Positions 26,883 through 35,014 of a DNA stretch of 57,157 nucleotides are shown in pieces (position 1 is the first letter of the stretch; the number at the start of each line of letters is the position of its first letter). This DNA is from Planctomycetota bacterium (GTDB taxonomy: Bacteria > Planctomycetota > Planctomycetia > Planctomycetales > Planctomycetaceae). Under the pieces are notes generated by a model that worked only from the letters and a program-made list of their open reading frames with translations, did not search any database and had not been told where the DNA came from. The stretch covers positions 1 to 57,157 of the forward strand of contig QWQG01000152.1 of assembly GCA_003670925.1 (NCBI GenBank). Reading direction: 5' to 3'. A program made the position numbers and the translations under genes.

Positions 26883-29264
26883 GTGCGGTTGGCAAATCGA
26901 CGAATTCTCCTAGTCGGTGCCGGGCACACGAATCTGCACATTGTGCGAATGTGGATGCAGCAGCCGATTGCAGATACCAGTCTGACATTGATTTCGCCGT
27001 TCCCCTGCGCCACTTACAGCGGGATGTTACCTGGTACGCTCGCCGGATTGTACGATCCATCCGAGATGGAAATCGATCTGCATCGCCTGACAAAAGCTGC
27101 GGGTGTGGAACTGCTTGTTGATGAAGCCATCGCGGTCGATCCCGAGCTGAAACAAGTGCTCTTTCGCGAGCGTCCGGCATTGTCCTACAGCGTGGTTAGT
27201 ATCGGGGTGGGATCAATGCCACGACAGATGGATCATCTGCGGACACATCCCGGCTTTGTGCCGATCAAACCCATGTTTACGGTCCTGCCGCGACTCGATT
27301 TGGCGATCCAGCGGATTGGTAACGCTCCTGTCAGAATCACAATTGTGGGCGGGGGCGCAGCGGGGGTGGAAGTTGCGTTTTGTGTGGAGCACAGAATCCG
27401 GAAATCTGGCGGCACACCGCAGATCACCCTCGTTGATGCGAATACCCAAATCCTCACAGGCTTCCGACGACGCACGCTTCAACTTGTTGCACAAGAACTG
27501 CACAAACGCGGAATTAACGTCCGCCAAGGTGGCCGCGTAACCGGACACCGTGGCTTAGATCTGACATTCGATGACGGTGGCAGCCTGACAGCCGATGTGG
27601 TGATTTGGGTCACAGGCGCCTGTCCGCTTCCGCTGTTGCAGCAGATCAATCTGCCAAAGTCTGGCCAAGGATTTATCCGCGTGCAAAACACGCTGCAATC
27701 CGTGGGCAATGAATCGGTTTTTGTGGTTGGAGATTCTGCTGACATGGACGGTGCAGACTTCGACCGCGCTGGCGTATACGCTGTGCGTCAGGGGCCGATT
27801 CTGTGGCAGAATCTGAATCGTAGTCTCGGTGGCGGCCAGTTAATTACGTACCAGCCGCAGCAAGATTTTCTCCGCCTGCTGGCAACTGGCGATGGTCGCG
27901 CGATCGCCCAATGGAAGTGGTTTTCCGGCATCGGCACGCACTGGTGGAGATTGAAGAATCGCATCGATTCGAAGTTCATGCACATGCATCGACCGTCCCG
28001 TGGGCTGAAATCGTCGTCACGGATGAGTTCGGCAGTCGCAGTGACGGCACCTTCGCCGGTGAAACCAGCGTCACCAAAAATGCGATGTCGTGGCTGTGGC
28101 GGCAAGACCAGTGCGCGTGTGCTGCACCATGTGTTGCAACGACTGCGCGCGGAATGGCCCTCTGCCCCACATGGATTTTTGCAAAGAGATGATACCGCGC
28201 TACTGCCCAACGTGGCTGGGGCGAACGCAGTTTCAGTCGATTTCTTCCCGGCATTTCTGGATGACCCTTGGCTGACAGGTCGCATTGCCGCAATTCATGC
28301 ATTGAGTGATTTATGGGCGAGCGGCGTCCATCCCACATCGGCTGTAGCCATGGTGACGTTGCCGGAAGGAAGTCTCGATCGCCAATCCGAAATGCTGCAT
28401 CATGTCCTGAGTGGTGCTGTGCGGGAGTTGATGGCTGCGAATGCAATTCTGGTCGGCGGGCATACGACGAATGGCGAGGAGCTTGCGGTTGGATTCACTG
28501 TTTTTGGCAATACTCACGGTGGTGCCAAAAATCGCTTGCCCTTGAGTAAGGCATGCCTTCTTCCGGGTCAACAACTCATCTTAACCAAGGCGCTCGGAAC
28601 GGGGGTGATTTTGGCGGCGCGCGAATTGGGAAGTGCGGAGTCCAGTTCAATGTCAGCTGCGATTGACATGATGCTCCAAACTAATCAACAGGCGAGTCTG
28701 ATCGCTATCGAAGCTGGCATTTCTGCGGCCACCGATATCACTGGGTTTGGACTGGCTGGCCATTTGCTGGAAATGTGTCAACAGTCTGAAGTCTCCGTCG
28801 ATCTAGATCTGAATTCGTTGCCCACGATTCCCGGCGCATTGCAGCAGATTTCCCGCGGGATACAAAGTTCGCTGTACGACGAAAACAGAGATGCGGTGCA
28901 GAGTTATTTTGTCATCGATGAAGACTTGCAAGGTCGGAGCACGCCACTTGATTTACGGGTTGACGCGGCAATCTCATTGAGTTCACCAAGGTTGAAATTG
29001 TCGGCCATGTACGATCCTCAAACGTCCGGTGGCTTATTAATGGGGGTGGATGCCGCGCGTGCGGATCACGTGATGGCAAGACTGACTGCCGCTGGTTATC
29101 GCGATGCAACAATCATCGGACGCGTGACCCATCGCACTGGCTCGGGATATAACGACGCACCTACAGTCATCAGAATCAATACATTCACTCGTGATCGTGC
29201 CCAATCAGTACTCACGGCTAAAATTTCTTGCCTCGACGGGAATCCTGAACCAAGACTTCAATAG
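26883..29264 (+). CDS. selD: NAD(P)H dehydrogenase-selenide, water dikinase fusion
   Basis: A 793-residue two-part protein. Residues 1-370 are a pyridine-nucleotide disulphide-oxidoreductase/NDH-2-like flavoprotein: FAD site LLVGAGHTNLHI near residue 10, NAD site ITIVGGGAAGVEVAF at 153-167, second FAD motif VFVVGDSADM at 279-288. Residues 400-760 are selenide, water dikinase, which makes selenophosphate for selenocysteine and selenouridine: the catalytic Cys-x-x-Lys is C405 and K408 (RGCGGKTS; the position of the second active-site Cys of E. coli SelD is G here), RDDTAL at 435-440, ALSDLWASG at 473-481, and DPQTSGGLL at 711-719. The start codon is GTG at 26883. This fusion is known in other bacteria, but a role of the flavoprotein in supplying reduced selenium is inference. 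No SelA, SelB or selU gene is in the window. Confidence 0.93.
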   Translation: MRLANRRILLVGAGHTNLHIVRMWMQQPIADTSLTLISPFPCATYSGMLPGTLAGLYDPSEMEIDLHRLTKAAGVELLVDEAIAVDPELKQVLFRERPALSYSVVSIGVGSMPRQMDHLRTHPGFVPIKPMFTVLPRLDLAIQRIGNAPVRITIVGGGAAGVEVAFCVEHRIRKSGGTPQITLVDANTQILTGFRRRTLQLVAQELHKRGINVRQGGRVTGHRGLDLTFDDGGSLTADVVIWVTGACPLPLLQQINLPKSGQGFIRVQNTLQSVGNESVFVVGDSADMDGADFDRAGVYAVRQGPILWQNLNRSLGGGQLITYQPQQDFLRLLATGDGRAIAQWKWFSGIGTHWWRLKNRIDSKFMHMHRPSRGLKSSSRMSSAVAVTAPSPVKPASPKMRCRGCGGKTSARVLHHVLQRLRAEWPSAPHGFLQRDDTALLPNVAGANAVSVDFFPAFLDDPWLTGRIAAIHALSDLWASGVHPTSAVAMVTLPEGSLDRQSEMLHHVLSGAVRELMAANAILVGGHTTNGEELAVGFTVFGNTHGGAKNRLPLSKACLLPGQQLILTKALGTGVILAARELGSAESSSMSAAIDMMLQTNQQASLIAIEAGISAATDITGFGLAGHLLEMCQQSEVSVDLDLNSLPTIPGALQQISRGIQSSLYDENRDAVQSYFVIDEDLQGRSTPLDLRVDAAISLSSPRLKLSAMYDPQTSGGLLMGVDAARADHVMARLTAAGYRDATIIGRVTHRTGSGYNDAPTVIRINTFTRDRAQSVLTAKISCLDGNPEPRLQ

Positions 29265-29333
29265 AAGTCGGAACTTGCCCACAAACTTCCTTCAGCGACG
29301 AAGTTAAGCCACTCGTTGCCACGCGAGATATTT

Positions 29334-29477
29334 ATGGTACCTGCATTTCAAACGTGGTTGTATCAGATCGAGCATCTGACAGTTCAAAAATACCAGACGA
29401 TGTCGGCGCTAGACTACTGCATTGTGCTGGTGCTGTGCTTTACTGTGGGGTTTATGCTCCTTCGCTCGAGACATTGA
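29334..29477 (+). CDS. 47-residue single-span membrane protein
   Basis: A short open frame starting at ATG 29334. The first 27 residues are polar with several aromatics (FQTWLYQIEHL, QKYQTM); residues 28-43 (YCIVLVLCFTVGFMLL) form one membrane-spanning segment, and the protein ends in the basic RSRH. It lies 69 bases downstream of the SelD fusion on the same strand, so it may share its transcript. No homologue recognised. The hydrophobic segment with flanking charges argues against a random frame, but the evidence is limited. Confidence 0.45.
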   Translation: MVPAFQTWLYQIEHLTVQKYQTMSALDYCIVLVLCFTVGFMLLRSRH

Positions 29478-29493
29478 TGCAGGGGTGGCGAGA

Positions 29494-30663
29494 TCAATTG
29501 CGGTGACCTGAATTTGTCAGGACGCGTGCATACACGTCGCGAATTTTCCGCGTCATATTTTGGTGACGGAACTGGTCCGTAAATCGCTGCCTGCCAGTCG
29601 TCCCTAGCCGTTGTCGAAGGGCCGCATCCTGCGCCAACCTAATCATCGCCTCTGCAAGTTGAGAGACGTTTCGCGGCTCAACCAACAAGCCCGTTTCGTC
29701 AGGCACACAGACTTCCGGAGCTCCGTCTATCGCAAAGCTGATCACGGGCTTGCCAGCAAGCAATCCCTGCGGAAGTACTCGAGCAAGCCCTTCCCAGACA
29801 CTGGTATGCACGACAACATCCATGACGTGCAAATAATCACCGACGGCTTCCGGAGCGACAAGGCCGGCAAAAACAAAGTGCTTTGTTAGCCCCAGTGCTG
29901 CGATACGCGCCTGAAATTTGGGCTTCAAAATGCCGTCACCGACGAGCAGGAACCGGACATTAGGAACGGCCTTCACGACTTCTGGTGCGGCGGCAATTAG
30001 ATACTCGTGCCCTTTCAGATGAAACAACCTCGCAACCTTGCCAAGCACGATGTCTTGCGGCGACAGACCAAGCTCCTTCCGCAGAGTTGCAGGGTCGCGA
30101 CGCGGAGTCAGAAAGTGATCGACGTCCATCCCGCTGTAGATGGTGGTGAATTTCTCACGTGCGGCGATCCCCGCATGGACATACTGATCCGTCATGGCAT
30201 TACACACCGTAATGTAGTGCTGGCACCAGCGTGCCGCGCGTTTCTCAGCCCATTTGTACGCAGTCTGTGCGGCAAAATTCTGACCATAATGGAATGAGGC
30301 CCCGTGAATCGTATGTACGGCCGGAATTCCCAACTGATACGCCGCCAGACGCCCCAGAATGCCGGCCTTGGAACTGTGCGTGTGCACAAGTTGTGGTGCA
30401 AATTCGGCAAAAGCTTGACGGATGGCTCTGAGCGAACTCCAGTCCTGCAGCGGATTCAGGCTGCGACGCAATTCCGGCAGCACGCGTAGGTCAAGTCCGC
30501 GTGCCAAAGCTTTTGGCTCCAGTGATCCTTCTGGCCCCAGACCTGGGCCCGTAATCAAACAGACTTCGTCATTGAACAGATGCTGCTGATCATCGACATT
30601 GAACAGCGTGTTTTCCTGCGCACCGCCGATAATCAATCGGGTAATAATGTGGGCGATTCGCAT
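29494..30663 (-). CDS. GT4-family glycosyltransferase
   Basis: A 389-residue GT-B glycosyltransferase. The N-terminal domain has HIITRLIIGGAQENTLF and the VHTHSSKAGILGRLAA motif. The C-terminal donor-binding domain has VARLFHLKGHEYLI, VGDGILKPKF and the signature EGLARVLPQGLLAGKPVISFAIDGAPEV, where the E of EGL-type motifs binds the nucleotide sugar. It acts on a lipid-linked or surface glycan in the cytoplasm or at the inner face of the membrane. The gene stands alone with no other polysaccharide gene adjacent. Substrate not predictable. Confidence 0.9.
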   Translation of the reverse strand: MRIAHIITRLIIGGAQENTLFNVDDQQHLFNDEVCLITGPGLGPEGSLEPKALARGLDLRVLPELRRSLNPLQDWSSLRAIRQAFAEFAPQLVHTHSSKAGILGRLAAYQLGIPAVHTIHGASFHYGQNFAAQTAYKWAEKRAARWCQHYITVCNAMTDQYVHAGIAAREKFTTIYSGMDVDHFLTPRRDPATLRKELGLSPQDIVLGKVARLFHLKGHEYLIAAAPEVVKAVPNVRFLLVGDGILKPKFQARIAALGLTKHFVFAGLVAPEAVGDYLHVMDVVVHTSVWEGLARVLPQGLLAGKPVISFAIDGAPEVCVPDETGLLVEPRNVSQLAEAMIRLAQDAALRQRLGTTGRQRFTDQFRHQNMTRKIRDVYARVLTNSGHRN

Positions 30664-31287
30664 TGAATCATCGCAATTAGTGGCTTGCGCCGCAGGCGGT
30701 GTTGGGTGGGATCAACTCTCACAGCGAGAATGTTGGCAGATTGGTGAACGGTCGCCCGAAATGCAATGGACTCGAAACCTATTACCGTTCAATCTTCCAG
30801 AAGTCTTAGCAAACCGCGTGATTACAGACACTGCCATCCGGAATGCCCCAACATTTTAACTTGCTTCAACTCGGCGGCAACACAACACGTGGTTGTGGCC
30901 GCAATGGCGAATTAGACACACTGCACCCTGTGTAGGTGCGAATAAAAATTGACGACTCTGCAAGTGCCCGTGTGAGGAAATCTGCAATGTGCTCGTGGCA
31001 GACCTTTTTTAGGTGATAACATCCAGTGTTGGGATTAGACTCAACATTTGAGTTATTTCATCCGCAACCAATCCACGGGGATCGCCATCCTTTAACGCCG
31101 TCGCAAAGGCGAAGAAATCATCGTGAATGAACGTATGCGGATTGTTGTCAACGAAACCGGTCACGGGACCTGCACGGTGGCGTTTGACGCCCCCGCATCC
31201 GCCAGAATTCACAGCCCCCCCCCCAGCGTTTCATGCTGCCCGCTGCCCGCCAAAATTCCATCTGCATTCGAGCCGCTGATGTAGATC
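30664..31287. other. degraded accessory spacer
   Basis: About 620 bases without an intact gene. A minus-strand frame at 31009-31212 encodes a polar 67-residue peptide (TGFVDNNPHTFIHDDFFAFA) that looks like the end of a lost gene rather than a gene; I do not recognise it. A run of nine or more C bases at about 31217-31226 may be unstable or a sequencing difficulty. The stretch borders the frameshifted acyltransferase. Confidence 0.35.
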
Positions 31288-32611
31288 TCACTTTCCAAAT
31301 AAGCGATCCAAGAGGTGCTGTCCCAAATCGTGCATTTCGTCTCTCGTGTAAGAGGCCTCAAAATTTGTCGACGTGAGGGTGCACGCATTTTGGTGAGTCG
31401 TGAGGCATACGATTACCGGAGCAAACGGTGTTGCACAAGTGGCGCGCAAGTACCTTCTGACAGGTATCTTGTGGTTCTTCTCAGGCAGCATCATGTTTAG
31501 GTTCACGTTGGAAACAGCACCCCCGATTGGGAACAGAAAGTTCTGTCCCCATTGTACAAACCACTGCGGTAGAAACCGCGAGAGGGCGTGCAACATGAAA
31601 ACTATTAATTGCCATTCCATCTAGGTTTTGAATTCCGACTTCGATGGTCTGTCGGCTTTTGAGTTGTGTTCCGACGACGCCAAGAAGCTCGGCAAACAAA
31701 GCGGGGCGTCCATGATCAAGGATCGTCAGGGGACAAATATATTGGCCAAATACATGCTTCCACTCCGCGTCCATGCGAGACGTCAGATCGGCGAGAACGC
31801 TGACGGACCGATTTGCGGCCCAAGGTCGTCCTCTGCTACCACCACCCTTTTTTTGTAGCCATTCCAGTAACGCTGCAGTGAGTAACTCGCCAACGGTTGC
31901 CTTGGTCTTTGCTGCCACTCCCAACAAGGCTGACAACGGAAGAAGCGTCCCGTGGATCTGGAAAGACATTCGGTAACCTCCGGAGGCAATTAGGGGGCGT
32001 CTCGCAGATTTTTGTAACGTCAGGAGAGATAGGCCAGCCCTCTTTATGCGTCCCAATAATTTCTGTCGCAGATTCATGCCGGGGAGGATAGTCTCGATTG
32101 GACAATCTGACTTCCGCAGGCTGATACTCAAGTCATCCTGCGGCGTGGAAAGCTGCTCAAGCAGATGACCCAAAAGCATTGAGATCGAACGCGCGTCGGC
32201 AATGGCATGCCTGTAACACAACCAAACAATTGTTCCCTCACGCAACTTTACGACGCCTACGCGGATTGGTAATTCTGTATCCGAGAATGGCTGATTCATT
32301 AACTTAGTGACAAACAACGCAAGATCCTGGTCGGTCTGAAACACAGACGCGTCATCTTGTACAACAGAACCAAAATTAGGTGCTTCGCCGCCAAACCCTA
32401 GTCGCCACGCACCGCCTGAAAACGCTGACTCCAGTTGCTTGAGCAACCTCTCCGCTGCACATCGCAAGGACCGTGCGTCGATCTCGCCCTCCAATTCAAT
32501 GAATTGAACTGCGTTCACGGGATGCCACCGTTCCCAGAACAGCATCATTCGTTGAAAACCAGTACGCCCCAAACTGGAACGCCACATCCAAGGCCGATTG
32601 AATGGACTCAT
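31288..32611 (-). pseudogene. frameshifted condensation-fold acyltransferase
   Basis: Two overlapping frames together make one protein of about 440 residues, similar in length to the intact 476-residue paralogue at 19303. The upstream frame (from 32611, starting MSPFNRPWMWRSSLG) carries the active-site region YRHAIADARS (H135, D139; the first H of the HHxxxDxxG motif is R) and ends in unrelated residues. The downstream frame (31288-31620) supplies the missing C-terminus: VSNVNL and PFAPVIV, which match FSNLGI and PLRPLTA in the paralogue. The switch of frame must occur just downstream of the TAG at 31621-31623 in the second frame. A run of four T on the minus strand (31598-31601) is the best candidate: removing one base restores the frame. 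It could be a true pseudogene, a sequence error or a programmed shift. Confidence 0.68.
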
Positions 32612-33443
32612 GATCTAGTTTTATTTCTATGCTGCTCCACTCAAGTTACTGCCGAAAGTTGTGTTTGAGTGAAGGTTGAAAAAGGCGACGTCTTCGAGAA
32701 GCGTTGGTTATCTAATAAAGACTAACTCCAGCAACGACTGGATCTCGTCGATGAGTTCGGTCGCAGCATGGACGTTGGCAATGGGGCTTTTCAATGTGTA
32801 AGGTGATGACAGGTCTGGAGTCAGTTGCGGTTCACAGCCACGCGGGCGTGACAAACGAGCGTCAGCGGACCCGTGACATTTTCGCCTTTTCAATCCCGCC
32901 AAAGTATGTTTGTGAGATGAAGCCGATTGAGGAACTGATCCGATGGGCTTTTCTCAAAGGCTTCTGGATGAATAATTGGGCGGAGCCTCCGCAGTGGATG
33001 CTCGGCAAGGATGCGAAGGGGTTGTTAGCCACCACGATCGCGAGTCTATCGTCCGTCTGCGAAGAAGTGGAAGACGAATGTTGGAAGCATTCGCTTCTAG
33101 GAAATATGCACTGCGACGTGTGGGCTGACGACAGCCACAGCAATATTCGAAGCAGTGATAGTGCAGCACGCAGCCCAGACACAATTGGTCAGTGCTTGCT
33201 TGTGCAGACCAGAGCCACGGCTGATAAAACAAGAGAACTGATGACCGTTGTGCCCGGCTTTCCTGCGCGTGAGTTCCCGTGGAATGCCTAAGGACGGACG
33301 GCGACGTATTCCTGCCGTATTACGATTTCCTCGCAGAGAACTGGTGCCACCACGGATCGACGAAAGCCCTCGACCGAAAATTTCTAACAATCCGATTTCG
33401 GCATCGCAAGGCGCTCCATAACGGCAGGACCAAGGCGTCGCTA
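32612..33443. other. remnant-rich spacer beside the IS630 element
   Basis: About 830 bases with no gene I can name. A plus-strand frame at 32794-33291 (165 codons; includes MKPIEELIRWAFLKGFWM) has a protein-like, helical composition and may be part of a broken gene; a minus-strand frame at 32708-32902 ends in ELIDEIQSLLELVFIR. Neither has recognisable motifs. The IS630 element begins at the right side of this stretch. Confidence 0.35.
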
Positions 33444-33451
33444 GTGCTTTG

Positions 33452-34147
33452 TCACAGCTTAATTTTGGGATAGACGGATTTGAGTTTACAGCGGGCATCG
33501 TCGATTCTCATCTGCCAGTCGACGCCGCGTTGAGTGGTGTTGACATCGTTTGACCACTCTTTGATTTGTTCTTGAAGTGTCTTCAAATCGCCGATCCGGC
33601 GACCGCCTGTGCATTGACGTGTCATTGAACTGAGTTCGTTCTCCGCGATATTCGGCCAACTCCCGTGCTTGGATGTTTGGCAGAATTCAATGCGGCGGAC
33701 AAGTTGGCGTGCTCGCGCGGGTTTGAATGCTGCATAGAACGCGCCTTTGGTGTGTGTGTTCAGGTTGTCACAAACCAACACCACTTTGTCACATCTTTTG
33801 TAGCGACCGTCGCGCAATCGTCCCATTTCAAGTGCCCAATCAATTTTCGTTTTGAACTCGCGAGCTGTTGCCTCGCGCCATCGCGAAAGTGGTCCCGTGA
33901 ACATGAAAATATTCGCTGTACCCGCACGCTCGTATTCGTAATCGACACGCCGGGGATGCTTCATGGTGGCCTCGACTGGTGTTCGGGCCTCCTTGATCGA
34001 TTGGACGGGTTGCTCGTCCATGCAAACCACCGGGCGGGAGCGATCATCCGGTTTTGCATAGGTTTCGAGCACTTCTTTCATGTTTGCCGCAAACTCGGCA
34101 TCGGCTTCTGGTGGAATCACCCAGGATTCGATCTTCCTGTTGGTCAT
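33452..34147 (-). CDS. IS630 transposase, catalytic DDE part (frame B)
   Basis: A 231-residue DDE domain. Its acidic triad is visible: D44 in VCMDEQP, the second Asp in KVVLVCDNLNTHTKG and the Glu in NIAENELSSM. The last residues and stop codon (33452-33454) lie inside the left inverted repeat. Its ATG overlaps the stop of frame A (ATGA at 34144-34147), and the frame is open upstream through a run of seven A, so the full transposase is probably produced as a frame A-frame B fusion by a -1 shift rather than translated alone. Confidence 0.85.
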   Translation of the reverse strand: MTNRKIESWVIPPEADAEFAANMKEVLETYAKPDDRSRPVVCMDEQPVQSIKEARTPVEATMKHPRRVDYEYERAGTANIFMFTGPLSRWREATAREFKTKIDWALEMGRLRDGRYKRCDKVVLVCDNLNTHTKGAFYAAFKPARARQLVRRIEFCQTSKHGSWPNIAENELSSMTRQCTGGRRIGDLKTLQEQIKEWSNDVNTTQRGVDWQMRIDDARCKLKSVYPKIKL

Positions 34148-34620
34148 GCCGCTTTTTTTAAGATCCGCCGCACGGTTTCGTAGCTCACCGTCTCAACAAT
34201 CTCCAACTCGACGACCTTGCGGGCCAGCAACCGGAGTGTCCAGTTGACATATCCTTTCAGCGGCGACCCAAGTCGCGTGGCGATAATCTTGGCCTCTTGT
34301 TCACCGTCGAGTAACTTAGCGGTGGGTGGTTCGGCACGTTTCTTTCGATCTAAAGTCTCTTGGAAACCCGTCGTGACAAGTCGTTCTCGAAGCAGTTCCA
34401 CCGTTTGCCTCCGACAGCCAAACGCCTCCGCGATGCGGCTATCGTTCCAAGCGGGACCGCCCACGTCCGCCTTCAACAACATCTGAGCACGTCTTACCTT
34501 CTCACCGCTGCCTTTGAGCTTCTTCACAACTTCCTGCAACGTCTCGCGCTCCCGCTCGGACAAACGAACGATATACTTCTTCTGCATGCCACACCTCCTT
34601 GTTCCACGCAGCTTCTCCAA
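34144..34620 (-). CDS. IS630 transposase, DNA-binding part (frame A)
   Basis: A 158-residue protein with the double helix-turn-helix layout of IS630 and paired-like transposases: LSERERETLQEVVKKLKG, IAEAFGCRRQTVELLRERL, and a second wHTH ending SYETVRRILKKAA. The start may be the ATG at 34584 (MQKKYIVRL), the typical IS630 opening, rather than 34620. It ends at TGA overlapping the ATG of frame B. It binds the inverted repeats. Confidence 0.82.
   Translation of the reverse strand: MEKLRGTRRCGMQKKYIVRLSERERETLQEVVKKLKGSGEKVRRAQMLLKADVGGPAWNDSRIAEAFGCRRQTVELLRERLVTTGFQETLDRKKRAEPPTAKLLDGEQEAKIIATRLGSPLKGYVNWTLRLLARKVVELEIVETVSYETVRRILKKAA
34151..34157 (-). promoter_or_regulatory. -1 ribosomal frameshift site in the IS630 transposase
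   Basis: On the minus strand, frame A reads TTA AAA AAA GCG GCA TGA near its end. The heptamer A AAA AAA G is correctly phased for a -1 shift, and a -1 shift enters the open frame B (AAA AGC GGC ATG) before the frame A stop. Transcriptional slippage on the A run would give the same product. Confidence 0.6.
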
Positions 34621-34665
34621 AAACGGTCATTTGACCAATCCCAAGTTTTAGCTGTGACAAAGCAC

Positions 34666-35014
34666 CAGTGATACGCTTCAAACTGCCCCAGAACGCCGCA
34701 AACTGCTTGGCGAAATATGCGAGCCCAGCAGCAAATTCCGGACTTGTTTTGAAGAGCCCGTTTCAGCGACGGAGCCTACGAACATCGCGGCGCTTCAAAT
34801 CGTAGACTCGATCCAGAACATACGAAAACCGTCGCCGGTTCAATTCTTGGTGAACACAACATCTGGGACTTACTATTCGCTGCATTAGCTTCCACTCCTT
34901 AGCCTGAACGGATAGACTCCAGCATGCTTCTTCATCACTGGGCGTGAATTTCTTGCATCGCAACGAAATCCTGCACTCAGTCCCGCCAAAACCCCAGCAC
35001 GAAATCCGGTTCTG
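34666..35014. other. spacer between IS630 and the DUF1592 gene
   Basis: About 350 bases without recognisable content. A minus-strand frame here runs antisense into the DUF1592 gene and is not convincing. No promoter called. Confidence 0.35.

Larger units (their letters stand above)
33444..34665 (-). mobile_element. IS630-family insertion sequence
   Basis: An element of about 1.22 kb with 27-base terminal inverted repeats matching at 24 of 27 positions: the first 16 bases (GTGCTTTGTCACAGCT) are identical at both ends, left at 33444-33470 and right (reverse complement) at 34639-34665. The left flank is TA (33442-33443), the target of IS630/mariner elements; the right flank reads CA (34666-34667), so the TA duplication is not preserved on that side. 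It carries two overlapping frames transcribed on the minus strand, joined by an apparent frameshift site. The transposase frames look intact. Confidence 0.85.

Noticed and set aside
33665-34183. A 172-codon plus-strand frame
   Set aside because: Antisense shadow of the IS630 transposase, which has all its catalytic residues on the other strand.
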